Shown here: piece after piece, positions 1 to 8,098 of the stretch
Numbering within the stretch: position 1 is the stretch's first letter
Layout: each line of letters begins with the position of its first letter
Source: Eubacteriales bacterium
GTDB lineage: Bacteria > Bacillota > Clostridia > Lachnospirales > Lachnospiraceae
Reading direction: 5' to 3'
DNA length: 57,317 bases
Assembly: GCA_030524585.1 (NCBI GenBank)
Contig: JAUNGJ010000007.1
Coordinates: 1-57,317 of the forward strand
The notes under the pieces: model-generated
The model's database searches: none
The model's input: the letters and a program-made list of their open reading frames with translations, nothing else
What the model was told of the DNA's origin: nothing
Made by a program: the position numbers and the translations under genes

Positions 1-45
1 TGCTATTTTGGGGTCGAAATACGGGGAAATTAAGGAGAAATAATC

Positions 46-1131
46 ATGAGATGCAAGATCAAAAGTAAAAAAATATTTTTTGTCATTATGATGATTGCGG
101 TTGCCGTCATTGTCTCTGTCCTATGGGGGATTAAAGAGAGGAATTTTGATAATGGTTTTGATCAAACATCTCAAACAGGTCAAATATTTATATACGGAGA
201 AGCACATGCGGTAGAAAGCATATTGGAGAAAGAACTTCAACTCTGGGATACATATTATTGTCAAGAGGGAATAAGGGATCTGTTTATAGAATATCCGTAT
301 TTTGACGCCCAATTTTTAAATATATGGATGAAGTCGGACAACGATGATATACTGGAACAAGTATATGAGAACTGGGAAGGATCTTTGGGACACTCTGAAG
401 TAGTAAAGCAGTTTTTGAAGAGAATTAAAGAGTATTACCCGGAAACAATTTTTCATGGAACAGATGTGGGACATACCTACCAGACTACTGGGGAACAATA
501 CTTAGAATATCTCAGATCTAATGGAGAAGTAGGCTCTGAAGAGTATAAACTGGCTGAGGAAGCGATTGAGCAGGGGAAATATTATTACGAGAAACAAGAT
601 GATGTATACCGTGAAAACAAGATGACGGAGAACTTGATAAGAGAATTTGATAATTTGGATGGCGCTAGTGCCATGGGGATATACGGAGCAGCGCATACGG
701 ATATTGAAGCAATGGAGTACACAAATACTGTTCCATGTATGGCAAGGCAGCTTAATGAACATTATGGCGCTTCCGTTGTAATCGCAGAGGATTTAACGAA
801 AATTGACGAACCTTTGGAAGTTAGTTCTATTACTGTTTCGGGCAAAGAATACAAAGCTTCATATTTTGGCAGCCAAGATCTATCTTATGTTATGGAGGAG
901 TATGAATACAGAGAATTTTGGAGACTGGAAAATGCATATGAAGATTTAAAGTATAATACAATTACGTATGATACACTTCCTTGTAAGGACTATCCCATGA
1001 AAGTTGAAAAAGGAGAGGTTTTCGTAATTGATTATGTAAGAGCGGATGGTTCGGTTGAACGGAGATATTACCGCTCTGATGGAAATGAATGGTGTGGGAA
1101 TCCTACCACGGATGGCTTTGAGGCTGATTAA
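46..1131 (+). CDS. Membrane-anchored Tiki/TraB/EreA-like protein
   Basis: A 361-residue protein with a Lys/Arg-rich N-terminus and one hydrophobic segment at about residues 10-27, so probably anchored or exported. The body contains IYGEAHAVES near residue 50, a hydrophobic strand ending in LFIEYPYF near 80, and GIYGAAHTDIE near 215. The paired G-E-A-H and G-A-A-H motifs with acidic residues recall the Tiki superfamily (TraB, ChaN, erythromycin-esterase-like), where such motifs line a metal or catalytic pocket. The C-terminal 100 residues look like a separate beta-rich domain. The ribosome binding site AAGGAGAAA stands 5 bases before the ATG. It reads away from the next two genes, and I see no operon partner. 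Family placement is tentative and the substrate is unknown. Confidence 0.6.
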   Translation: MRCKIKSKKIFFVIMMIAVAVIVSVLWGIKERNFDNGFDQTSQTGQIFIYGEAHAVESILEKELQLWDTYYCQEGIRDLFIEYPYFDAQFLNIWMKSDNDDILEQVYENWEGSLGHSEVVKQFLKRIKEYYPETIFHGTDVGHTYQTTGEQYLEYLRSNGEVGSEEYKLAEEAIEQGKYYYEKQDDVYRENKMTENLIREFDNLDGASAMGIYGAAHTDIEAMEYTNTVPCMARQLNEHYGASVVIAEDLTKIDEPLEVSSITVSGKEYKASYFGSQDLSYVMEEYEYREFWRLENAYEDLKYNTITYDTLPCKDYPMKVEKGEVFVIDYVRADGSVERRYYRSDGNEWCGNPTTDGFEAD

Positions 1132-1188
1132 ATATATGCAGGAGATTGTAAAAACATTTCATGGGAATTGATACGGCCTATTTTCGGT

Positions 1189-1710
1189 TCACAACCGCTT
1201 TCCCAAAGCAATTACCTCTGAAAGTTTCGGACAGTCCTTCATACTCCCCTTTTGAGTCATATTTGGTATTGTAATAATCCCCATATCTTCCCAATTCAGA
1301 TAGGAGCTCATCGCTTTGTATTGTGCAATCGCTGCTTCAAAAACATGGTCTGCCCCGGCATCAAGCAAAAGTGCTGTTTTATGAAAATGAAAACCAGTGC
1401 TGCCGCAAGCATATAAGCGGTCTATAACAGTTTTTAATTGTGCAGAGATGTCAAACCAGTAGATTGGCGATGCAAATACTACCATATCGGCATCTTTTAG
1501 TACTTCAAATATTTTCGCCATATCATCTTTTTGGACACATTCCCCTTGGTGTTCATAGCAGTATTGGCACCCCAAACAGCCGCGGATGTTCATAGATGCC
1601 ACATTCAAAATCATAACCTCATTTTTGCTGGAAGCTTCAGCAAATGCTTTTATCATAACTTCTGTATTTCCGCCCTTACGAGGGCTTCCGTTTAATACAA
1701 CAATCTTCAT
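1189..1710 (-). CDS. Flavodoxin-fold NAD(P)H-dependent oxidoreductase
   Basis: A 173-residue cytoplasmic flavoprotein. The N-terminus reads IVVLNGSPRKGGNTEVM, the FMN-phosphate loop of the NADPH-dependent FMN reductase / iron-sulfur flavoprotein group. GCLGCQYC with a further Cys in GECVQKDD at residues 44-60 matches the cysteine cluster seen in many anaerobe members. FASPIYWFDISAQLK near residue 80 is the second flavin-contacting loop. It probably passes electrons from NAD(P)H to small acceptors. It lies 27 bases downstream of a nitroreductase on the same strand, so the two are likely cotranscribed as a flavin redox pair. The physiological acceptor cannot be read from sequence. Confidence 0.88.
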   Translation of the reverse strand: MKIVVLNGSPRKGGNTEVMIKAFAEASSKNEVMILNVASMNIRGCLGCQYCYEHQGECVQKDDMAKIFEVLKDADMVVFASPIYWFDISAQLKTVIDRLYACGSTGFHFHKTALLLDAGADHVFEAAIAQYKAMSSYLNWEDMGIITIPNMTQKGSMKDCPKLSEVIALGKRL

Positions 1711-1737
1711 TGGACATTTCTCTCTTAAATGTTAATT

Positions 1738-2262
1738 TCAAAATTTTCCCCAGTGTACTTTGTTTTGCTCCGTCTCATCCCAATTGCGGGGATCTTCTGC
1801 CTTTTCCGGAATACCAAGAGAAAGTATCGCCTCTACTTCATAATGTTCCGGTATTTCAAGAATTTCTTTTACATATATCCCTGATTCTTCTCCAGACATG
1901 GTCTTTCTTAAGCGTTCCTGAACCCAACAAGCAGCAAGACCCAAATTCTGTGCCATTAAAAGCATATATCCCATCGCCAGGCTGCAGTCCTCAATCCATG
2001 CATCTGCTTTTCCTGCATCACCGATTACAACAATTGCACATGAGGCCTCGGAGAGCATTCCGGCTCCGGACAGTTTGCTTTTGGATAATTTTTCCAGCAT
2101 ATTTTTATCTTCAACTATAATAAATTCCACTGGCCGGATATTTTTGCTGCTTGGCGCCAGTAATCCGGCCTGTATAATAATATCCAATTTACTAGATGGT
2201 ATTTTTTTGCCTGTATATTTTCGGATGCTTCTTCTATTTTTCATAATCTGTAACAATTCCAT
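1738..2262 (-). CDS. Nitroreductase family protein
   Basis: A 174-residue FMN-dependent nitroreductase-fold enzyme. ELLQIMKNRRSIRKYTGKKI at the start is the classic family opening, with the RRSIRKY motif binding the FMN phosphate. LLAPSSKNIRPVEFIIV follows at about 33-50. LGLAACWVQERL near 120 and ILSLGIPEKAED near 150 are typical C-terminal signatures. It would form a dimer and reduce nitroaromatics, quinones or related substrates with NAD(P)H. The start is supported by AGGAGGGG about 7 bases upstream. It is the first gene of a minus-strand pair with the flavodoxin-fold oxidoreductase. The length is slightly short for the family but the gene appears complete. Confidence 0.9.
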   Translation of the reverse strand: MELLQIMKNRRSIRKYTGKKIPSSKLDIIIQAGLLAPSSKNIRPVEFIIVEDKNMLEKLSKSKLSGAGMLSEASCAIVVIGDAGKADAWIEDCSLAMGYMLLMAQNLGLAACWVQERLRKTMSGEESGIYVKEILEIPEHYEVEAILSLGIPEKAEDPRNWDETEQNKVHWGKF

Positions 2263-2741
2263 TTACTGCCCCTCCTATTTTATCCAAAAAGCATACTGGA
2301 ATTAGATCAATATATATCGTTGTCATTCTCTAATTCTGAATACGAAAATGGTAATAAGTTCTAACTAAACGGCTCAATAGAGCGTGGGTGAATTTGTATA
2401 ATTGAAGTATAGCATATTATTTTCTCATCGCCTATTGGGAAATTAATTCATATAATAATAATTAAATCAATTTAAAGAAATATAGGCATTATTAGATGTA
2501 AAAAATAATTGAAACTAGAAAAACGATTGACGAGATAATAAAAACTTCAATTGATTATTGTAAGATAAGTATGTGCGGTATGCGGACAACTGTATGATAT
2601 TCTGCAAGAGTAGGAAAAGTGCAAAGAGGACGCTGAAACACATCGCCCCATACGTACGTGAAGGGCGGCGGGAATGCCGAACGATATGTCAGGTGGGTAG
2701 AAGGGGGACTAATTATCCCCCCTCCGATTACGGATAATCGG
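2263..2741. other. Gene-free interval, AT-rich then GC-richer
   Basis: No convincing gene in these 479 bases. The left part (about 2330-2550) is very AT-rich and probably holds the nitroreductase promoter on the minus strand. From about 2570 the composition becomes GC-richer, including CGTACGTGAAGGGCGGCG near 2654, unlike its surroundings. GGGGGA and TCCCCC around 2703-2722 form a short inverted repeat, followed by the hairpin listed separately. Short open frames on both strands here lack ribosome binding sites and recognisable motifs. Confidence 0.5.
2724..2741 (-). terminator. Hairpin after the lysR pseudogene
   Basis: CCGATTA-CGGA-TAATCGG is a perfect 7-bp stem with a 4-base loop, directly abutting the stop codon of the minus-strand lysR remnant. 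No long U-tract follows on the minus strand, so it may be a weak terminator or a transcript-end stabiliser. A second G5/C5 inverted repeat lies just beyond it. Confidence 0.4.
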
Positions 2742-3364
2742 TTATTTAGATTGATTTCTGTATTGTACATAATCGCGGAACCGCCGCACAGCCAATGGGG
2801 CGGTTTTCCAATCCCGTACGGCCAGACCGATATTGCGGTAAACGGCTTTTTCCATGCTTCTCATAGTAATATTATAGGGAATACGCTGTAAAACCAGCTT
2901 TGGAAGTATAGTAATGCCAAAACCATTTTCCACAAGAGACATAATTGCATAGTCATCCCACGTTGTTATACGAATATTGGGAGTGATATTATTCTGTCTG
3001 AAAATGTCAGAAATCTCAGTATTATCATTTTTTTCTAATAGAAGAAATGGATACTTGCCAAGCAGTTCCATAGGAACGGCGTCATACCTGGATAGAGGAT
3101 GATTCTGTGGCATAACTACCATAAGTTCATCTGGCTCAAGCGAAAGGATATCAAGGTCAGAACGTGTTGGCAGACGTATAAATCCATAGTCTACACGCCC
3201 TTCTTTCCACGTTCAAGAAGCACAACATTCCATTCACTTTCTAAAGCCTGAATACTCCGGCTGATACCGGAATGTGTGTATTTAAGAATTTCTGCTGCTT
3301 TAGTGAAACTTCCATATTCGACAGCAGTAAGAAATGATATATAGTGTTGTATATTTGTTGCCAT
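2742..3364 (-). pseudogene. LysR-type regulator with an internal deletion
   Basis: The first part, from an ATG at 3364 with AAAGGAAAAG upstream, encodes 57 residues of a LysR winged-helix domain (TAVEYGSFTKAAEILKYTHS, then SRSIQALESEW, ending ERGKKGV and a stop). The second part, in another frame, begins KEGRVDYGFIRLPT and runs through the effector-binding domain to residue YRNQSK. About 70 residues normally linking the wing to the effector domain are absent. The overlapping bases GAAAGAAGGGCGTG read GKKGV in one frame and KEGRV in the other, suggesting a deletion between short repeats. It sits divergent to the editing-protein gene at 3486, the usual place for a local regulator, but should not make a full-length protein. 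Confidence 0.85.
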
Positions 3365-3485
3365 CTTTTCTTTTCCTTTCCATGAAAAATAGTCACATAT
3401 AAGTTGATAAATATTCGTTTTTGTAACTGATATTAACATGGTACAATACCTAATAGAAATTTACAATAGGAAGGCAGTGAATAAA

Positions 3486-4025
3486 ATGTTTAATATTAGT
3501 GATATTTATACAACAGAACCTACAAAATTTAAGACTCCGCTTCAGAAAGAGACCTATAAATATTTGAAGAAATTAAGTATTCCCTTTGAACGTGTGGATA
3601 CAGACGAAGCAATTACAATGGAAGATTGCATTTTGATTAATGAGAAATTAGGTATGAAAATGGTTAAGACATTGTTTCTCTGTAATAGGCAGAAAACGGT
3701 TTTCTTTCTCTTTATTACAACAGGGGATAAACCATTTAAAGCAAAAGAATTTGGAAATGCGATGAAATGTTCCAGGGTTTCTTTTGCGCCAGAAGAGCTT
3801 TTTCATGAAATACTTGGGGTTAAGATTGGGGCTGCCACAGTTTTCAGTGCAATTATCGATTTTGACAGAGATGTCCAGATAGTAATTGATAAGGAAGTTT
3901 CAGATGAAGAATATTATGGCTGCAGTGATGGAACAACTACATGCTATATGAAGCTAAAGACGGATGATATTATTAATAAGTTTCTGCCGGATGTGAAGCA
4001 TAAGGCAAGAATTATTGAGGTTTAG
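3486..4025 (+). CDS. YbaK/ProX-type aminoacyl-tRNA deacylase
   Basis: A 179-residue protein with the YbaK/EbsC editing-domain pattern: TPLQKETYKYLKKLSIPFERVDTDEA at the start, KMVKTLFLCNRQKTVFFLFITTGDKPFKAKEF in the middle (the conserved region carrying the family lysine) and GVKIGAATVFSAI near 115. ProX/PrdX-like standalone members hydrolyse Ala- or Cys-tRNA(Pro), protecting proline decoding. The start at 3486 is chosen because AGGAAGG lies 9-15 bases before it, whereas an upstream in-frame ATG at 3438 has no such site. It is divergent from the broken lysR gene. An intrinsic terminator follows. The function is inferred from the family; no substrate-specific residue can be assigned. Confidence 0.85.
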   Translation: MFNISDIYTTEPTKFKTPLQKETYKYLKKLSIPFERVDTDEAITMEDCILINEKLGMKMVKTLFLCNRQKTVFFLFITTGDKPFKAKEFGNAMKCSRVSFAPEELFHEILGVKIGAATVFSAIIDFDRDVQIVIDKEVSDEEYYGCSDGTTTCYMKLKTDDIINKFLPDVKHKARIIEV

Positions 4026-4071
4026 AAAGTTATTTAGTGGGATAGGATTATTAATAAGAAAATACGATTGG

Positions 4072-4102
4072 AGCCTTGTGGAATGATCTGCAGGGCTTTT
4101 TT
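4072..4102 (+). terminator. Intrinsic terminator after the YbaK-type gene
   Basis: AGCCTTG pairs with CAGGGCT (one G-U pair) across a 12-base loop and is followed by six T residues. It separates the editing-protein gene from the sigma-factor operon. Confidence 0.65.
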
Positions 4103-4123
4103 GATATTATATAATAAAAAATT

Positions 4124-4132
4124 TGATATAAT
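4124..4132 (+). promoter_or_regulatory. Extended -10 promoter element of the sigma operon
   Basis: TGATATAAT is a perfect TATAAT preceded by TG at the extended -10 position, about 60 bases before the likely sigma-factor start. The nearest -35-like TTGATA (4101) is 20 bases upstream, which is too far for a standard spacer, so recognition would lean on the extended -10. Confidence 0.45.
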
Positions 4133-4194
4133 GAGACAAAAATACTTTTTGAGTTGTTATATATATGAGTACTCAAAAAAGGGGGATTAACGAG

Positions 4195-4650
4195 TTGGAT
4201 ATTACGCAAGTTTACAATGACAATAAGAATTCGGTCTACCGATTAGCGCTGACATACCTACATTCACAGACGGAAGCGGAAGATGTATGCCATGATGTGT
4301 TTATAAAAATGATGGAACACAAGAATTCTATTTTCCCGGGCAAAGAGCGGGCATGGCTTTTGACTGTGACAGCCAATGAATGCAAGAACCGTCTGAAATT
4401 CTGGAAGCGTCATGCTAACAAAGAAATATGTAATAGTCTCTGCGTGAAGGAAACACAGTCACTGGATATATTAGAAACAGTTATGTCATTGTCTGTAAAA
4501 GAACGAACGGTAATCTACCTTTACTATTATGAGGGATACACTACGGAAGAAATCGCCGGGATTTTGAAAATCACTGCATCTGCAGTAAGGTCCCGGATGG
4601 AACGGGCCCGAAAACATTTGAAATATAAGTTGGAAGGAGAATTATCATGA
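4195..4650 (+). CDS. ECF-type RNA polymerase sigma factor
   Basis: About 151 residues with both ECF sigma regions. Region 2 reads VYRLALTYLHSQTEAEDVCHDVFIKMM, with DVCHDVF matching the -10 recognition helix. Region 4 reads LSVKERTVIYLYYYEGYTTEEIAGIL followed by TASAVRSRMERARKHLK, the -35 recognition helix-turn-helix. I chose the TTG at 4195 because AAAAGGGGGA lies just upstream and the protein then begins at the usual family position; an in-frame ATG at 4165 lacks a ribosome binding site. The stop overlaps the next gene by four bases (ATGA), indicating translational coupling to its presumed anti-sigma factor. Likely target genes include the lipoprotein downstream. Confidence 0.93.
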   Translation: MDITQVYNDNKNSVYRLALTYLHSQTEAEDVCHDVFIKMMEHKNSIFPGKERAWLLTVTANECKNRLKFWKRHANKEICNSLCVKETQSLDILETVMSLSVKERTVIYLYYYEGYTTEEIAGILKITASAVRSRMERARKHLKYKLEGELS

Positions 4651-5795
4651 TGGATGAATATATGAAAAAATATTGTGAGCAGATGGATAAGGTAACATTA
4701 TCTGATTCTGCCAACCAGGCGATTTTGGATGAGATTCTGCAGGCTGATGTTCAGAAAAGAGTAACGCATACGAAAAAGGCAAAAAGAAATATGAGCGCTG
4801 CCATGATTGCTGCAATCCTTACAATAGCTTCTTCTACAGTAGTTGCATGTGTTGCTATCCACGGAGCAATTATTAAGTCGAATAAAGCAGAATCACAGGT
4901 AGAGGGAATCGGAGCCACTGTAGATGTGGGAAAATCTTATTATTATGATTTGCTGGCAGGCGATATGGGAGAGGTCTATGTTCTCACAGATAATGATTAT
5001 GAGGAAGAATTGTCGGAGCATCACGCTGTAGTATGGAAAAGTACGGATCAGGGGGACACCTGGGAAGCAGTCCTGTTTCAGCCGGATGAGCTGAGTGAAA
5101 AAAGCTATCTGTATGCCGGTGATCTTCGGGAGGGAGAAAACGGAGTTGAGGCTATTGTGATCATGGAGGAAGATGATGGTAAATCAGAGGACGGTCATGT
5201 CAACCGGGTATATCAGATTACGGCAAACTCTTACATGGAGTATGATATGGATGAAGTATATACACAGTTAGGAGATCAGGAACATTTGTGGAGCATCAAA
5301 TATGTGAATAATCATGTTGTTGCTCTGCTAGGGACAGAAGAATGCCTGATGTATGACATTAATACACAGAAAGTGGTAAAAAGTCTGCCATACGATCTAA
5401 CCATGGGATGTCTGAAGACTAAGAATCAGTTTCTTATATACGGAAAAGAGATTTACAGGTGCCTGAATGCGGAAACTCTGGAAGAGCAGGAACCGGAAGA
5501 AGGGCTGCAGGAATTTGTGCAAACGATGTGTGAGAAAAATGGCAATGAGATTTTTCCGCCTATGGCTGCGTGGAATGATACTATAGTCTGTGTAACAAGA
5601 GCAGCCATTTACGAATATAAGAATGGAGAAATTATACAGACAAAACAGCTTTCCAATGCTGTAAATGAAGGTCGGGGGTTCAATGGCCTCTTACCAGTTT
5701 GCAAGGCCCAGGATGGCAGGTATTATGTATGTACACTTAGTAACACAGGGATGTCTCTATGGCAGATTGATGATAACAAGGAAGAAATAAAGTAG
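4647..5795 (+). CDS. Membrane anti-sigma-like protein with Asp-box sensor domain
   Basis: A 382-residue protein. Residues 1-50 are charged and cytoplasmic, one transmembrane helix spans about 50-75 (MSAAMIAAILTIASSTVVACVAI), and the remaining 300 residues lie outside. The outer part has strand-rich repeats and one clear Asp-box, KSTDQGDTW, near residue 130, a motif of sialidase-type beta-propellers. Its start overlaps the ECF sigma stop, the normal arrangement for an anti-sigma factor, although I cannot recognise a classic ZAS zinc motif in the N-terminus. I infer that the cytoplasmic tail holds the sigma factor and the propeller-like domain senses an envelope signal or ligand. The ligand is unknown. 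Confidence 0.7.
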   Translation: MMDEYMKKYCEQMDKVTLSDSANQAILDEILQADVQKRVTHTKKAKRNMSAAMIAAILTIASSTVVACVAIHGAIIKSNKAESQVEGIGATVDVGKSYYYDLLAGDMGEVYVLTDNDYEEELSEHHAVVWKSTDQGDTWEAVLFQPDELSEKSYLYAGDLREGENGVEAIVIMEEDDGKSEDGHVNRVYQITANSYMEYDMDEVYTQLGDQEHLWSIKYVNNHVVALLGTEECLMYDINTQKVVKSLPYDLTMGCLKTKNQFLIYGKEIYRCLNAETLEEQEPEEGLQEFVQTMCEKNGNEIFPPMAAWNDTIVCVTRAAIYEYKNGEIIQTKQLSNAVNEGRGFNGLLPVCKAQDGRYYVCTLSNTGMSLWQIDDNKEEIK

Positions 5796-5862
5796 ATTTC
5801 AACGCCTCCATATATGAAAAAGAATCGCCCTATTGTCTAAGCGGAATGAAAGGAGGGAAATT

Positions 5863-6594
5863 ATGAAAAAGAAGAATTATGTATTATCCATGATAATGAT
5901 GCTGGTGGTACTGATATGTTTTGTGTTTTCTGGATGTGGTCAGCAATCTGTCGGCAGTGACTCCGATTCAGAAATGATAGGAGAACACATGAAATTTGGA
6001 ACTTACCAAGGCGAAGAAATCGAGTGGCGTGTGATAGATGCCGATGATAAAAATGGAAAACTGCTGCTGCTCAGTGAATATGGATTGGATGCGAAGCCAT
6101 ATCATGAAGATTCAACATCTGACATTGATTGGGAAGACTGTACCTTACGTCAGTGGCTGAACGGTGAATTTTATGAGAGTGTATTCACTGATGCGGAAAA
6201 GGAAGAAATCGTATTGTCCACATCAGAAGGATTCCCGGAGCACAACTCACGGGTTCCGGGAAGAGAGTATATCTACCTTGAAAGAGAGACAGAAGATAAT
6301 ATATTCCTGCTTAGTTATACAGAGGTATATCATTACATTTCAAATGAAACTGGAGATGAGACGAATCCTGCCAGGCTCTGCTATCCAACGGAATATGCAA
6401 AAAATAATTCCGACATACATATATATAATGACACCTGTGGATGGTGGCTGGGGCCTGCGCATCAGGGATATTCCGACAAACACGATCCGGTTGTTGTTTC
6501 GTCTCATGGTGCAATTCATGTGGAGGACGACGCAGATAGTAGGGAATATGCTGTCCGGCCTGCCATGTGGATTAAATGGCAGAGAGAAAAATGA
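5863..6594 (+). CDS. DUF6273-like lipoprotein
   Basis: A 243-residue predicted lipoprotein: KKKNYVLSMIMMLVVLIC followed by the lipobox FSGC at about residues 22-25. The mature part opens with MKFGTYQGEEIEWRVID, then LLLLSEYGLDAKPYHED, WEDCTLRQWLNG and FTDAEKEEI, the recurrent pattern of DUF6273, a family of surface-exposed domains common in Clostridia. The end reads YAVRPAMWIK, also typical. The start at 5863 has AGGAGGG 6 bases upstream; the upstream in-frame ATG would disrupt the signal peptide. It lies 67 bases after the anti-sigma gene and is probably in the same regulon. Function is unknown. Confidence 0.8.
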   Translation: MKKKNYVLSMIMMLVVLICFVFSGCGQQSVGSDSDSEMIGEHMKFGTYQGEEIEWRVIDADDKNGKLLLLSEYGLDAKPYHEDSTSDIDWEDCTLRQWLNGEFYESVFTDAEKEEIVLSTSEGFPEHNSRVPGREYIYLERETEDNIFLLSYTEVYHYISNETGDETNPARLCYPTEYAKNNSDIHIYNDTCGWWLGPAHQGYSDKHDPVVVSSHGAIHVEDDADSREYAVRPAMWIKWQREK

Positions 6595-6731
6595 TCTGGT
6601 TTCAGGAAAATGAGATATAATATCTATGCTGAGTTGGGACGAATCCTGACAGAGAAGAGGTATGTGGAAAGATATGAATCGATTCCTGAGTAATTTATCA
6701 GAAGCTTCTTTCACCTGAAAGAAGAGATTCC

Positions 6732-6760
6732 CGAAGGAGTTTGACACTCCTTCGATTTTT
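6732..6760 (+). terminator. Intrinsic terminator of the sigma operon
   Basis: CGAAGGAGT-TTGAC-ACTCCTTCG is a perfect 9-bp stem with a 5-base loop followed by ATTTTT. It ends the sigma/anti-sigma/lipoprotein unit before the asparaginase gene. Confidence 0.88.
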
Positions 6761-6803
6761 GATTATTATTAGATAAAGCACTGACAAAAAGGAATAGATA
6801 GTA

Positions 6804-7820
6804 ATGATAGAAAAGAAGAGAATCCTCCTTCTTGGAACCGGAGGAACGATTGCATGTAAAAAAGGAAAAAACGGATTGGTACCGCTTATGATGGGCGAAG
6901 AACTGCTAACTTATGTTCCTGCTGCAAAAAAATTCTGCCAGGTGGAAGCCATTCAGATTTTAAATGTTGACAGCACCAATATGCATCCCAGGCATTGGCA
7001 GATGATTGCCGGGGCAATTGAAGAGCATTATAACTATTATGACGGATTTGTGGTCTGCCATGGAACAGATACGATGGCTTATACGGCGGCTGCATTGTCC
7101 TATTTAATTCAGCATTCAAAAAAACCTGTAATTATTACTGGCGCGCAGCGTCCTATTGATCTGGATGTTACAGATGCAAGGACGAATCTGCTGGACAGCC
7201 TTCGCTTTGCCTGCTGTGAACGTGCGCATGGAGTAAATATTGTTTTTGATGGCAAAGTAATTGCGGGAACAAGGGGCAAAAAAGTTCGCTCCAAAAGTTA
7301 TAATGCATTTTCCAGTATTAATTTTCCTTATCTGGCAGTCATTCAGGATGAGCACATTCTGTTTTATATAGATGATAAAGGTCAGGATAAAGAGAATGTT
7401 CGATTTTATCATGAGCTTGATGACAGAGTTGCACTTCTGAAACTGATTCCGGGCTTAGATTCCGGGGTGTTGGATTATCTTGCAGAGCATTTTGATGCGG
7501 TGGTGATAGAATCTTTTGGTGTGGGTGGACTTCCTGCCTATGAAAAGAATGACTTTTACCATGCGATTGAACGGTGGATTTCTCTGGGAAAGATTGTTGT
7601 GATGTCAACTCAGGTGACGCAGGAAGGCAGCAATATGTCTGTCTATGAAGTGGGAAGAAAGGTAAAGCATATCTTTGACATGATAGAGTCTTATGATATG
7701 ACGCTGGAGGCAGCTATAACAAAATTGATGTGGGTGCTGGGGCAGACGAAAGAACCGGAGAAGGTTAGACGATTATTTTATCAGACGATTAATCACGATA
7801 TTTTGTGGAAGGAAGGGTAG
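6804..7820 (+). CDS. ansA: L-asparaginase, type I (cytoplasmic)
   Basis: A 338-residue asparaginase with no signal peptide. LLLGTGGTIACKKGKNGLVP near residue 8 carries the nucleophilic threonine, and VCHGTDTMAYTAAALSY near 85 the second active-site Thr-Asp pair. ITGAQRP and DARTNLLDSL follow at about 115 and 125, and STQVTQEGSNMSVYEVG near 272 belongs to the C-terminal subdomain. It hydrolyses L-asparagine to aspartate and ammonia, which fits amino-acid use by an anaerobe. The length matches type I enzymes. It stands alone between two strong terminators. Confidence 0.95.
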   Translation: MIEKKRILLLGTGGTIACKKGKNGLVPLMMGEELLTYVPAAKKFCQVEAIQILNVDSTNMHPRHWQMIAGAIEEHYNYYDGFVVCHGTDTMAYTAAALSYLIQHSKKPVIITGAQRPIDLDVTDARTNLLDSLRFACCERAHGVNIVFDGKVIAGTRGKKVRSKSYNAFSSINFPYLAVIQDEHILFYIDDKGQDKENVRFYHELDDRVALLKLIPGLDSGVLDYLAEHFDAVVIESFGVGGLPAYEKNDFYHAIERWISLGKIVVMSTQVTQEGSNMSVYEVGRKVKHIFDMIESYDMTLEAAITKLMWVLGQTKEPEKVRRLFYQTINHDILWKEG

Positions 7821-7843
7821 AAAAATGTATCTTCCCTATGTTA

Positions 7844-7881
7844 AAAACGCATAGTTATCATTTTTGATAACTATGCGTTTT
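7844..7881. terminator. Strong bidirectional-looking terminator
   Basis: AAAACGCATAGTTATCA and its exact complement TGATAACTATGCGTTTT form a 17-bp perfect stem around a TTTT loop. A-rich left and T-rich right edges allow termination in either direction, serving asparaginase on the plus strand and the decayed gene on the minus strand. Confidence 0.85.
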
Positions 7882-7895
7882 GAGCTATTTTCTGA

Positions 7896-8090
7896 TTAAT
7901 CCAAATAGTGTCCTACCGAAGATGTATTATATTGCTTCTTAACCTCAATAATAATAGAACCATCGTCCTGAGTTTCCTCAGAAAGAATCTTATACTGCGT
8001 CTGATTTCTGCTGAGCTGTCCTTTGTATTTTTTACTTTTTCATTAACAAGGGTTACAGCATAATCATGACAGGTCTGCGTTGGCTGGTTA
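7896..8090 (-). pseudogene. Frameshifted remnant of an unidentified gene
   Basis: Reading the minus strand, one frame gives SLNQPTQTCHDYAVTLVNEK and then loses sense, while a second frame continues GQLSRNQTQYKILSEETQDD and ends NTSSVGHYLD and a stop at 7896. The two halves look like one protein C-terminus split by a frameshift near 8020. There is no start or ribosome binding site. I do not recognise the parent family with confidence. It lies between the ECF S-component gene and the asparaginase terminator. Confidence 0.45.
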
Positions 8091-8098
8091 AGCGATAT

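Noticed and set aside
2-43. Possible end of an upstream gene (frame ending SKYGEIKEK and stop)
   Set aside because: Only 13 codons are visible and a second frame also stops nearby, so the real one cannot be told.
6610-6693. 27-codon plus-strand frame after the DUF6273 lipoprotein gene
   Set aside because: No ribosome binding site or known family; it lies just before the operon terminator and is more likely untranslated tail.
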